Assembly: GCA_030054145.1 (NCBI GenBank)
Contig: JASGCK010000003.1
Span: forward strand, 171,127 to 235,126
Source: Cytophagales bacterium
GTDB lineage: Bacteria; Pseudomonadota; Gammaproteobacteria; Burkholderiales; Burkholderiaceae_C
DNA length: 64,000 nucleotides
Direction: 5' to 3'
Part shown: positions 18,362-26,075 of the stretch, one piece after another
Layout of the letters: the number at the start of each line of letters is the position of its first letter
Numbering within the stretch: position 1 is the stretch's first letter
Made by a program: the position numbers and the translations under genes
Notes under the pieces: generated by a model
The model's database searches: none
The model's input: the letters and a program-made list of their open reading frames with translations, nothing else
What the model was told of the DNA's origin: nothing

Positions 18362-18468
18362 ACCTTTTGAGGTTAAGTGGCTAATGTAGCTATTTTAGTC
18401 ACTTCAGAAAAAGGTCAGAAAATTTTTTAGAACGCCACCCCACAGTTCTCCTCATATTTGCCACTCGC

Positions 18469-18693
18469 TCACTGAAACCGATGCACCCGTAGCCGCTCAA
18501 GCAGATGCTCTTTTTGTTGCGCGGCATCTTCGGCCTGCATACTCAGCGATAGCGTGGGCTGCGGCGAACTGTGAATGAACGATTGATCAGGCACAAACCT
18601 TGTGATGATGCTGGCACTGCCGTTGTTGAAGCGAAACAGCTTACCGCACAAGTTTCCTGCTAAAAAAATGTCCAAGATCTCGACATTGAGCAT
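18469..18693 (-). pseudogene. Truncated HipA-like toxin (N-terminal domain only)
   Basis: The frame (EILDIFLAGNLCGKLFRFNN, RFVPDQSF, PTLSLSM) matches the short N-terminal domain found at the start of HipA kinases. The kinase body of about 350 residues is missing: the frame ends after about 74 codons. It starts one base inside the stop of the upstream HipB-like gene (TGATG), as in hipBA operons. It may be a remnant, or a stand-alone N-terminal HipA domain as in some split HipBST-like systems, although no kinase gene is nearby. Confidence 0.65.
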
Positions 18694-18971
18694 CACAAGT
18701 CCTTCAGACCATCTACGGCACTGCGCACGGGCGAGGTGTCTTTGCGATAGCGTAGTGCAGATGCAGCGTCCTTGGGTACGAGGATCACGGACAACCCGAG
18801 CGCATCGGCCATTGCCAGTAATGTGGTGGCAGTAAAATTTTCATTTCCACTAAGCGCTCTGCGAATGCTATGCCTTGTGACACCGCAAGCGCGGGCCAAT
18901 TCAACATCACCCAGTTTCATAGATGCCTTGGCAGCGCTTAAGTCAGTGGATAGCGATTGGATTGTGTTCAT
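18693..18971 (-). CDS. HipB-like XRE-family antitoxin/repressor
   Basis: A helix-turn-helix DNA-binding domain covers residues 20-60 (LGDVELARACGVTRHSIRRA, then LSGNENFTATTLLAMADALG). Such 90-residue proteins are the antitoxin-repressors of hipBA-like modules. The reading frame runs into the HipA-like fragment with a TGATG overlap. An inverted repeat directly upstream of its start is a likely binding site. Confidence 0.82.
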   Translation of the reverse strand: MNTIQSLSTDLSAAKASMKLGDVELARACGVTRHSIRRALSGNENFTATTLLAMADALGLSVILVPKDAASALRYRKDTSPVRSAVDGLKDL

Positions 18972-19003
18972 TTATTTAACACTTTATGGTTTTTGTTAAA
19001 TAA
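18972..19003. promoter_or_regulatory. Inverted repeat, likely operator of the hipB-like gene
   Basis: TTATTTAAC at 18972-18980 and GTTAAATAA at 18995-19003 form a perfect 9-bp inverted repeat directly before the hipB-like ATG, in an AT-rich stretch suited to a promoter. Autoregulation by the encoded XRE protein is inferred from position. Confidence 0.6.
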
Positions 19004-19016
19004 ATTATACATAAAC

Positions 19017-19103
19017 TTAGTCTGCTTTGGGAGACGGCGGCGCTGCATCAGAGGTGATGAAGAGTTTTTTAATCTCCAAAGATTTCAATTCCTTCAAATC
19101 CAC
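19017..19103 (-). other. Possible short gene remnant of 28 codons
   Basis: A GTG-initiated frame encodes a peptide with LKELKSLEIKKLFITSD and a Pro/Ala-rich end, then TAA. It has protein-like character but no family that I recognise, and an in-frame stop lies just upstream. It could be the tail of a decayed gene in this remnant-rich region. Coding status is doubtful. Confidence 0.2.
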
Positions 19104-19166
19104 TACTTCAAACTCCTAATGGACAATCTCGGTTAAAGCCCTGATTGGCAAGCTTGGGTTGAAGGG

Positions 19167-20138
19167 CTAAGCGAGATTGACTGACGCAAGCCTAGCCTTT
19201 GCAGCTAGGTATTCGCGCTTCAGCCGTGCCACCAACTCAGCCGTGCTGGTGACTTGTTTGATTGCGCCAATGCCTTGACCGCAGCCCCAAATGTCTTTCC
19301 ACGCTTTGGCTGAGTTTTCACCGCCACCAAAGTTCATTTTGCTGGGGTCGCTCACGGGCAGATTGTCAGGATCCATGCCCGCTGCCACGATGGAGCCTTT
19401 CAAATAATTGCCGTGGATGCCTGTGTAGAAATTGCTGTACACAATGTCGTCCGAATTGCTCTTCGTAATCATCTCTTTGTAGCCATCCACAGCACGAGCT
19501 TCGTGCGTGGCAATAAAGGCGGAGCCAATGTACGCAAAGTCGGCTCCCATAGCCTGCGCCGCCAGCACGGCGCCGCCAGATGCAATGGAGCCCGAGAGTG
19601 CGAGTGGTCCGTCAAACCATTCGCGGATTTCTTGAATCATGGCAAATGGTGACTTCACACTCGCGTGTCCGCCTGCGCCAGCGGCTACGGCAATTAAACC
19701 CGTCGCGCCCTTTTCAATGGCTTTGTGCGCAAACACGTTCGAAATCACGTCATGCAGCGTGATGCCGCCCCATGCTTTGACAGCGGTGTTGACGTCCTCA
19801 CGCGCGCCAAGGCTGGTGATGATGATGGGCACTTTGTATTTTTCGCAAAGCGCCATGTCTTGCTCTAAGCGGTCGTTGCTTTTGTGTACGATTTGATTGA
19901 TGGCAAACGGCGCAGCAGGCGCATGGGGATTGGCGGCGTTGTATGCCGCTAGAGTTTCGGTAATTTCGGCGAGCCAATCCGCAAGCTGCGAAGCAGGGCG
20001 AGCGTTGAGCGCAGGCATGGAGCCGACAATGCCCGCTTTGCACTGCTCAATGACAAGCTTGGGATTGCTGATGATGAATAGCGGTGAGCCGATGATGGGC
20101 AATGGGAGATTGGCGAGGATGGGGGGGAGGGTGGACAT
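19167..20138 (-). CDS. Nitronate monooxygenase family flavoprotein
   Basis: The 323-residue protein is a TIM-barrel FMN enzyme of the nitronate monooxygenase (2-nitropropane dioxygenase-like) group. It shows LPLPIIGSPLFIISNPKLV at the N-terminus, the glycine-rich GLIAVAAGAGGHASVKSP segment with the catalytic-type His, and the phosphate-binding LSGSIASGGAVLAAQAMGAD. Such enzymes oxidise nitronates such as propionate-3-nitronate; some homologues have other roles. The gene stands alone between gene-remnant regions. Confidence 0.9.
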   Translation of the reverse strand: MSTLPPILANLPLPIIGSPLFIISNPKLVIEQCKAGIVGSMPALNARPASQLADWLAEITETLAAYNAANPHAPAAPFAINQIVHKSNDRLEQDMALCEKYKVPIIITSLGAREDVNTAVKAWGGITLHDVISNVFAHKAIEKGATGLIAVAAGAGGHASVKSPFAMIQEIREWFDGPLALSGSIASGGAVLAAQAMGADFAYIGSAFIATHEARAVDGYKEMITKSNSDDIVYSNFYTGIHGNYLKGSIVAAGMDPDNLPVSDPSKMNFGGGENSAKAWKDIWGCGQGIGAIKQVTSTAELVARLKREYLAAKARLASVNLA

Positions 20139-20168
20139 GAGTAAGGTCTTTCAAAAAAAAGTAAATGA

Positions 20169-20728
20169 TTAGGGATGTTGTGCCGCGATGTGTGCCAATA
20201 CGCTTAGAAATAAATCATGAGAAGGCTCTCCATTGCTTGGCTAATTGAAATTGCGCCAGACTCATTCCAATCCATTCCCGATGACATGGTTAATAAATGC
20301 CGCAGTGTTATTTTTGCCCAGCGTGGATCGCTATTGACTTTGTAACCATCCGCATAGTTGATGATGGGTGTGTCGATTGAAGGAATTTTCCCTTCAGCAA
20401 TTGCAATGCCAACGAGTAAGCTAATCATGCTTTTGCTAACAGAGCGCCCATCGTGCAACGTGTCTGCATCGAATGCGGTAGTGTGCCAAAGCCACTCACC
20501 TGCCAGTCGATCTCGTCCTGTGTAATAGCGCTGGGCTGCAATTTTTCCTTTCATCTCAACCACCACGCCGTGTAAGTTAGTGCTTTCACGATCAGCTGGC
20601 TCCAGTAGCTGACAAAGTTTCTGACGAGTATCACAGACAGGTGTTTGAGTTTGGGCGCTGGCGACGATGCTGCAAAGCATCAACAGCAAACTCAAATAAA
20701 TAGCTTTATGAAATTTCGATGCAAGCAT
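20169..20728 (-). pseudogene. Broken beta-lactamase-family serine hydrolase
   Basis: The gene starts with a signal peptide (MLASKFHKAIYLSLLLMLCS) and the N-terminal part of a class C beta-lactamase-like hydrolase, including the SxxK motif in GRSVSKSMISL and MSSGMDWNES. The frame then ends after about 174 residues. A different frame directly beyond encodes a plausible C-terminus (HDLFLSVLAHIAAQHP, stop). The middle domain, normally 150-200 residues, is missing, so an internal deletion with frameshift is the simplest reading. Its start overlaps the DUF5615 gene by 23 bp. Confidence 0.7.
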
Positions 20729-21038
20729 GATTTTGGCGAATGAGCACGTCTTCAATTTCGGTACGGCAATCGAGGAGCGTTTTAAGTGTTGTTGTTCTCG
20801 ATGGATTGCGTGTTTTAAGCCAAACGATTTTGGGTGGCTGCCCCAGCACCATAGACATTTCTTCAAAATCCGCATCCATCGTGACAATGACGAACTGTTG
20901 TGATTTGGCGTGCTCCCAAACGGTCATGTCCGTTGCCGACTCCAATCCTTCTAAGACAACTTGAGAGCTATCAGGATAGTCATGCTGAAGAAACGGCACG
21001 AGCCTGCGCGAAAGGTTTTCGTCCAGCAAAAGTTTCAT
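20706..21038 (-). CDS. DUF5615 PIN-like protein, probable toxin
   Basis: The 110-residue protein starts MKLLLDENLSRRLVPFL, with the DEN signature of DUF5615 PIN-like proteins, then IVTMDADFEEMS with further acidic residues. This family is found paired with DUF433 proteins as presumed toxin-antitoxin modules. The gene begins with an ATGA overlap with the DUF433 gene. Ribonuclease activity is inferred from the fold. Confidence 0.85.
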   Translation of the reverse strand: MKLLLDENLSRRLVPFLQHDYPDSSQVVLEGLESATDMTVWEHAKSQQFVIVTMDADFEEMSMVLGQPPKIVWLKTRNPSRTTTLKTLLDCRTEIEDVLIRQNHACIEIS

Positions 21039-21253
21039 GCCTCAGCCATTACATAAGTGCGGCGCTCACGATCAGCTGCATACGATAAGACGGCATGAAT
21101 ATCCTGCGCTTCAAGCTCAGGAAAGTCCTCAAGAATCGAAGCTTGCGTGTCACCATTGGAGAGCATAGTCAGAATATCGTAAACGCTAATGCGAAGTCCG
21201 CGAATACAAGGTCGTCCGCCGCGCTTGCCTGGTTCTAACGTGATTCTTTGCAT
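21035..21253 (-). CDS. DUF433 antitoxin-like protein
   Basis: The 72-residue protein (MQRITLEPGKRGGRPCIRGL, then ISVYDILTMLSNG) is a typical DUF433 member, a winged-helix-like small protein that is the partner of DUF5615. The start at 21253 gives the standard length; the frame continues upstream into the acyl-CoA dehydrogenase 3' end without homology. It overlaps the next gene by 4 bp. Confidence 0.85.
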   Translation of the reverse strand: MQRITLEPGKRGGRPCIRGLRISVYDILTMLSNGDTQASILEDFPELEAQDIHAVLSYAADRERRTYVMAEA

Positions 21254-21263
21254 TTTCGGCTCC

Positions 21264-23063
21264 TTAAAAGCTATCAAGCGCCATTGCGAGCGTGCTGTCC
21301 GCGCCTTCAACAATGCTGCTCTTAATGCCTTCAGCTTTGCTCAAAATGTGCTCGGCATAAAACTGCGCGGTATTGATTTTGGCTTGCATGAAAGCTGCAT
21401 CGTTGCCTTTGGCAAGTTCTGTTTCCGCTACCAAGAGTGAGCGTGCGAGCTGCCAACCTGCCACTACATTACCTGCCAGCATGAGGTAGGGCACGCTGCC
21501 TGCGAACACCGCGTTCGGGGACGCTTTGGTGTTGCCCGCTACAAAGTCAATGACCTCGATCAGCGCTTTTCTAGCGGCGGTGAGCTGCTTGGAAACAGCC
21601 TTGCAGGCCACGCTGGTCGTGGCTTTCGCCAGTAACTCTGTTTCTGTTTTTTCGATCTGTGCGCAAATCGCCTTTGCCGTTTGTCCACCATCGCGGGCGG
21701 TTTTTCGTCCGACTAAATCGTTGGCTTGAATGGCGGTTGTGCCTTCGTAGATTGTCAAAATTTTGGCATCCCGGTAATGCTGTGCTGCGCCTGTTTCTTC
21801 GATAAAGCCCATCCCGCCGTGGACTTGCACGCCAAGGCTGGTGACTTCCAAACTCATCTCGGTTGAATAGCCTTTGACGAGCGGCACGAGGAACTCGTAG
21901 AACGCCTGATTTTGTTTGCGCGTCTCTGCATCCGCATGGTGATGCGCCGCGTCGTAAGCGCTTGCCGCCACGTTGGCCATTGCGCGGCAACCTTCCACGT
22001 AGGCACGCATCGTCATGAGCATACGGCGCACATCGGGGTGATGGATGATGGGAGCGCTTGTTGCCATTGAGCCATCAACGGGGCGGCTTTGCACGCGCAT
22101 ACGGGCAAAGGCGACGGCGCGTTGATAGGCGCGGTCTGCCACGGCAATGCCTTGCACGCCAACCGCATAACGCGCGGCGTTCATCATGATGAACATGTAT
22201 TCCAATCCGCGATTTTCTTGACCTACCAAATAGCCAATCGCGCCGCCGTTGTCACCATATTGCAGCACGGCGGTTGGTGATGCTTTGATGCCCATTTTGT
22301 GCTCAATGCTCACGCACTGCACATCGTTTCTAGCACCCAAACTACCATCTTTGTTGACCATGAACTTGGGCACGACGAATAGCGAAATACCCTTCACGCC
22401 TTCGGGCGCACCTTGCACGCGCGCGAGCACCAAGTGGATGATGTTCTCCGCCATATCGTGCTCGCCATAGGTGATAAAAATCTTCGTGCCAAACACCTTG
22501 TAAGTGCCATCTGGCAAGGGTTCGGCGCGGCTACGCACCGCGGCTAAATCGCTACCGGCTTGCGGCTCGGTCAGGTTCATCGTGCCCGTCCATTCGCCGC
22601 TAATCAGTTTTTCTAAGTAGGTTGTTTTGAGTTCGTCTGAGCCTGCGGTGAGTAGCGCCTCGATGCAGCCATCGGTCAGCATCGGGCACAGCGCAAAACT
22701 GGTGTTGGCAGCATTCAACATCTCACCGCAAACCGCACCAATTGTTTTGGGCAGGCCTTGACCACCAAACTCGGGCGGATGCTGTAGCGCTTGCCAGCCA
22801 CCCGCGCAGTATTGTTGATAGGCGTCTTTGAAGCCCTTGCTCGTCACGACTTTGTTACCTGCCGCCCAGTAGGAGGGCGCAACATCAGCAGGTTGATTGA
22901 GCGGCGCAATGACGTTTTCGTTGAGCTTTGCGCATTCCTCTAAAACCGCTTGCGCTGTGTCCAAGCCCGCGTCAGCAAAGGCTTCGATTTGAGTGAGTTG
23001 TTCAAGCCCAGCCAAGTGCTGGATGTTGAACATCATGTCTTTGACTGGGGCTTGGTAGCTCAT
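21264..23063 (-). CDS. Acyl-CoA dehydrogenase (DmdC/AcdA-like, 599 aa)
   Basis: A FAD-dependent acyl-CoA dehydrogenase that introduces a double bond into an acyl-CoA and passes electrons to ETF. Signatures include WTGTMNLTEPQAGSDL in the middle domain and the C-terminal YEGTTAIQANDLVGRK, which carries the usual catalytic glutamate. At about 600 residues with an extra C-terminal domain it belongs to the long subfamily that includes methylmercaptopropionyl-CoA dehydrogenase DmdC; the substrate cannot be assigned. It lies directly downstream of etfB and etfA on the same strand, its electron acceptors. Confidence 0.93.
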   Translation of the reverse strand: MSYQAPVKDMMFNIQHLAGLEQLTQIEAFADAGLDTAQAVLEECAKLNENVIAPLNQPADVAPSYWAAGNKVVTSKGFKDAYQQYCAGGWQALQHPPEFGGQGLPKTIGAVCGEMLNAANTSFALCPMLTDGCIEALLTAGSDELKTTYLEKLISGEWTGTMNLTEPQAGSDLAAVRSRAEPLPDGTYKVFGTKIFITYGEHDMAENIIHLVLARVQGAPEGVKGISLFVVPKFMVNKDGSLGARNDVQCVSIEHKMGIKASPTAVLQYGDNGGAIGYLVGQENRGLEYMFIMMNAARYAVGVQGIAVADRAYQRAVAFARMRVQSRPVDGSMATSAPIIHHPDVRRMLMTMRAYVEGCRAMANVAASAYDAAHHHADAETRKQNQAFYEFLVPLVKGYSTEMSLEVTSLGVQVHGGMGFIEETGAAQHYRDAKILTIYEGTTAIQANDLVGRKTARDGGQTAKAICAQIEKTETELLAKATTSVACKAVSKQLTAARKALIEVIDFVAGNTKASPNAVFAGSVPYLMLAGNVVAGWQLARSLLVAETELAKGNDAAFMQAKINTAQFYAEHILSKAEGIKSSIVEGADSTLAMALDSF

Positions 23064-23096
23064 TTTTGAATCCTCAAGTGTTGGAGCTGTGCAGAG

Positions 23097-24029
23097 TTAA
23101 AGGGCGGCAACGAGTTCTGGGATGGCAACGAAGAGATCGGCTTCTAGTCCGTAATCCGCCACGCTAAAAATGGGTGCTTCGGGGTCTTTGTTAATCGCCA
23201 CGATGACCTTGCTGTCCTTCATGCCAGCCAAATGCTGAATCGCACCGCTAATGCCACAGGCGATGTAGAGCTGCGGCGCAACGATCTTGCCTGTTTGTCC
23301 GACTTGCCAATCGTTGGGCGCATAGCCCGCGTCCACTGCCGCACGGGACGCGCCCAGAGCCGCCCCGAGTTTGTCCGCCAGCGGTGTCATCACTTCGTTG
23401 AATTTCTCAGACGATCCCAGTGCGCGTCCTCCGCTGACGATGATCTTGGCTGCGGTGAGTTCTGGCCGGTCGTTCTTCGCAATTTCACTGCCCACAAATG
23501 TGCTCTTGCCATTGGAGGCCACGACTGGTAAGGTTTCCACCGGTGCTGATCCGCCCGTAGCTGCGGCTGGATCAAAACCTGTTGTGCGAACGGTCAATAA
23601 CTTGACGCTGTCGCTGGACTGAACAGTGGCAATCGCATTACCCGCATAAATAGGGCGCTCAAACGTATCGGCTGAGACGACTTTCGTTACGTCCGATAAC
23701 TGCGCAACGTCCAGTTTTGCCGCTACACGCGGTGCAATGTTTTTGCCACTCGCCGTGGCTGGAAAGAGGATGTGCGAATAGTTAGCAGCAATCGCCAGCA
23801 CTTGCGCGGCGACTTCTTCGGCCAAGCCGTGTGCCAATTGCGGCGCGTCTGCGTGAATGACTTTGGCAACACCTGCTATCTGGGAAGCCGCACTGGCTGC
23901 GGCTTGCGAGGCAGAGCCTGCCACAAGCACGTGGATATCAGTGCCGCAGGCTAGTGCCGCAGTGACGGTGTTAAGAGTTGCACCCTTGATGGATGCGTTG
24001 TCGTGTTCGGCAATAACAAGAATAGACAT
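23097..24029 (-). CDS. etfA: Electron transfer flavoprotein alpha subunit
   Basis: The 310-residue subunit holds FAD through its C-terminal domain, visible in the segment from GRALGSSEKF to QVGQTGKIVAPQLYIACGIS and then GAIQHLAGMKDS, the ETF-alpha signature. With EtfB it accepts electrons from acyl-CoA dehydrogenases and passes them to ETF-quinone oxidoreductase. It lies between etfB and the dehydrogenase gene, with a single palindromic repeat in the gap to etfB. Confidence 0.97.
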   Translation of the reverse strand: MSILVIAEHDNASIKGATLNTVTAALACGTDIHVLVAGSASQAAASAASQIAGVAKVIHADAPQLAHGLAEEVAAQVLAIAANYSHILFPATASGKNIAPRVAAKLDVAQLSDVTKVVSADTFERPIYAGNAIATVQSSDSVKLLTVRTTGFDPAAATGGSAPVETLPVVASNGKSTFVGSEIAKNDRPELTAAKIIVSGGRALGSSEKFNEVMTPLADKLGAALGASRAAVDAGYAPNDWQVGQTGKIVAPQLYIACGISGAIQHLAGMKDSKVIVAINKDPEAPIFSVADYGLEADLFVAIPELVAAL

Positions 24030-24043
24030 GATTTGAACTTTCT

Positions 24044-24069
24044 GGATTCCCGCCTGCGCGGGAATGACG
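24044..24069. repeat. Single REP-like palindrome between etfB and etfA
   Basis: The 26-bp unit is the exact reverse complement of the fifth unit in the tandem array at 7879-7904. It lies in the etfB-etfA gap, where it could form a hairpin in the message. Confidence 0.9.
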
Positions 24070-24077
24070 GGTAGGGG

Positions 24078-24827
24078 TTAAATAACTTTGGCTTCTGTTT
24101 TGAGCTTGGCAACCAGCGTTGCCACATCAGGCACTTTCACACCTGCGCCGCGTTTGGCGGGCTCGGCTACTTTGAGTGTTTTGATGCGCGGCTCAACGTT
24201 CACACCTAAGTCCTCGGGTTTGAAGATATCCATTTGTTTTTTCTTCGCCTTCATGATGTTGGGCAGCGTCACGTAACGCGGCTCGTTCAAGCGCAGATCA
24301 GTCGTAATCACAGCTGGCAGGCTAATCGAGAGTGTCTCTAAACCGCCATCAACTTCGCGTGTGACTTGGGCTTTGTTATCGGCAATCTCCACCTTAGACG
24401 CAAACGTCGCCTGTGGCATATCGGCCAGCGCAGCTAGCATTTGTCCTGTTTGATTGCAATCATCATCAATCGCTTGCTTGCCCAAAATCACTAGGTTAGC
24501 GCCTTCTTTGTCCATCAAAGCTTTGAGCAGTTTGGCGACGGCGAGAGGCTGGAGTTCCACGTCAGTTTCGACGAGGATGGCGCGGTCTGCACCAATCGCC
24601 ATCGCGGTGCGTAGCGTCTCTTGGCACTGCGCAACGCCGCAAGACACAGCAATCACTTCGGTCGCCACACCTTTTTCTTTGAGGCGCGTCGCTTCCTCAA
24701 CAGCAATTTCATCGAATGGATTCATACTCATCTTCACACCCGCTAAATCCATGCCCGTGCCATCCGACTTGACGCGCACTTTGACGTTGTAATCCACCAC
24801 ACGCTTAACAGCGACCAATACTTTCAT
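24078..24827 (-). CDS. etfB: Electron transfer flavoprotein beta subunit
   Basis: The 249-residue protein starts [20 protein letters not shown] and carries the AMP-binding and ETF-beta signature region ([11 protein letters not shown] to [20 protein letters not shown]). It forms the ETF heterodimer with EtfA. It is the first gene of etfB-etfA-acyl-CoA dehydrogenase, and a promoter is expected in the AT-rich region upstream at 24830-25020. Confidence 0.97.
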   Translation of the reverse strand: MKVLVAVKRVVDYNVKVRVKSDGTGMDLAGVKMSMNPFDEIAVEEATRLKEKGVATEVIAVSCGVAQCQETLRTAMAIGADRAILVETDVELQPLAVAKLLKALMDKEGANLVILGKQAIDDDCNQTGQMLAALADMPQATFASKVEIADNKAQVTREVDGGLETLSISLPAVITTDLRLNEPRYVTLPNIMKAKKKQMDIFKPEDLGVNVEPRIKTLKVAEPAKRGAGVKVPDVATLVAKLKTEAKVI

Positions 24828-25022
24828 AACCAGACTCCAGAGTTGAGATAACTTTTTATTTTAGATGTTAGGCTTCGGACTAGCTGACGGAACAGTCAGA
24901 AAATAGAACGACCGTGCTTTTTATTGTATCTTATGAGGCGAGTCGGATGCGAATCAGGAATGGTTGCTTGACCTTTTTATAAAGTAAAAATTGAAAGTAT
25001 GACTTTATTTTGATGCAAAGCA

Positions 25023-25703
25023 TTAGCCGAACACCCGCCGCAAAAACGCAGAAATATCCACCACCTCACGCGGATGCACGCTGTGCGGCATGGGATATGT
25101 ATGCCAGTCCACGCTGTAACCAAGCGCTTGTAATTGCTCGTGCGAAGCCTCAGCGCGGTCTAGTACGACCACGGGGTCTTGCGTTCCGTGTGCCATAAAA
25201 ATGGGTGTGGCTTTGTTCGCTTCGCTGGCTTCGGCTTGCAGCGTGCCAGCTAGCGGCAAATAGCCCGATAGCGCCATGATGCCCGCCAGCCGTGCCTTGT
25301 GACGCAGTCCTGTGTGTAGCGCCATCGCGCAGCCTTGCGAAAAACCTGCTAGCACGATGTGCTCGGGCTTGATGCCGCGCTCGACTTCGTTGGCAATGAG
25401 GGCTTCGATATTGGCTTGCGATTTGCGGATGCCAGCGTCGTCTTCTTTGCGGACTGCGCCTGCGCCCAGCTCTGTTCCCAAAATGTCGTACCACGCGGGC
25501 ATGACGTAGCCGCCGTTAATGGTGACGGGGATTTGCGGGGCGTGTGGGAAGATGAACCTGATGGCTGGGCAGCCTTGCAGATTTAATTCGGGGTACAGCC
25601 CCGCGAAGTCGTCGCCGCTTGCACCCAGACCGTGCATCCAAATGACAGCGGCGGTTGGGTTGGGTGCAGATTCGATTTGAATAGTGTCTAGGAGTTTGGG
25701 CAT
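25023..25703 (-). CDS. Carboxylesterase/phospholipase-type alpha/beta hydrolase
   Basis: The protein has the oxyanion region VIWMHGLGASGDDF, the nucleophile elbow AGFSQGCAMALH, an acidic GTQDPVV loop and a C-terminal His (MPHSVHPREV). This is the layout of the bacterial carboxylesterase/acyl-protein thioesterase-like group (EstB family). The start at 25703 (MPKLLDTIQ) gives 226 residues, the family length; the frame is open upstream for about 13 codons. Its natural ester is not known. It stands divergently from the transposase remnant and the biotin genes. Confidence 0.9.
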   Translation of the reverse strand: MPKLLDTIQIESAPNPTAAVIWMHGLGASGDDFAGLYPELNLQGCPAIRFIFPHAPQIPVTINGGYVMPAWYDILGTELGAGAVRKEDDAGIRKSQANIEALIANEVERGIKPEHIVLAGFSQGCAMALHTGLRHKARLAGIMALSGYLPLAGTLQAEASEANKATPIFMAHGTQDPVVVLDRAEASHEQLQALGYSVDWHTYPMPHSVHPREVVDISAFLRRVFG

Positions 25704-25708
25704 GATCG

Positions 25709-25963
25709 TTGCTAGTAAAAAAAGAAACGAGCTTATCATCAAGCTTTGAACTCATGGTCGTCGACACACTTGGTGGACGGGTACAGGTCAAGTGGGCGAT
25801 GGAAGCGGCTGCCACGCCTAGCGCCCAGTTGCTGGGCATGAACAAAATCGTCAGCGAAGACGCACTGCGCCGAGCGCTTGCCCGCATGAGCCACGCGCAA
25901 AGCAGCGCATGGCTATGCCCCCATTTCGTGCGCTGCTGTTGGCGGGGTAACTGCTTTTTTTAG
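25709..25963 (+). pseudogene. Remnant of an IS4-like transposase gene
   Basis: The frame encodes MVVDTLGGRVQVKW followed by AAATPSAQ and then LLGMNKIVSEDALRRALARM and SHAQSSAW. These are recognisable pieces of an IS4-type transposase N-terminus, but the roughly 70 residues normally between AQL and the LGM segment are missing and the rest of the protein is absent. It is therefore a decayed, internally deleted copy. It ends at the left direct repeat flanking the biotin genes. Family assignment is by pattern memory and should be treated as provisional. Confidence 0.6.
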
Positions 25964-25966
25964 GAT
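25940..25966 (+). repeat. Left direct repeat flanking the biotin gene block
   Basis: The 27-bp sequence runs TGGCGGGGTAACTGC, seven T, AGGAT. A 28-bp copy differing only by one extra T lies at 30560-30587. The two copies bracket bioA-bioD-bioF-bioB in direct orientation. Confidence 0.85.
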
Positions 25967-26075
25967 AGACTCGTAACGTCGTAACGCGAGGAATTCATCT
26001 GGCCGGCCTTCAGGGCGGTGTTCTTCCAAGAACGCTCACTTGTGCCACCTTCACCTCTCCCACCTCTGGACGACC

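Noticed and set aside
24850-25020. Possible hairpin CTGAC-GGAACA-GTCAG upstream of etfB
   Set aside because: The 5-bp stem is short and there is no T tract or promoter alignment to support a role.
25968-26075. Possible BirA operator before bioA
   Set aside because: No TTGTAAACC-type inverted halves are visible; the region holds only short GTAACG repeats.
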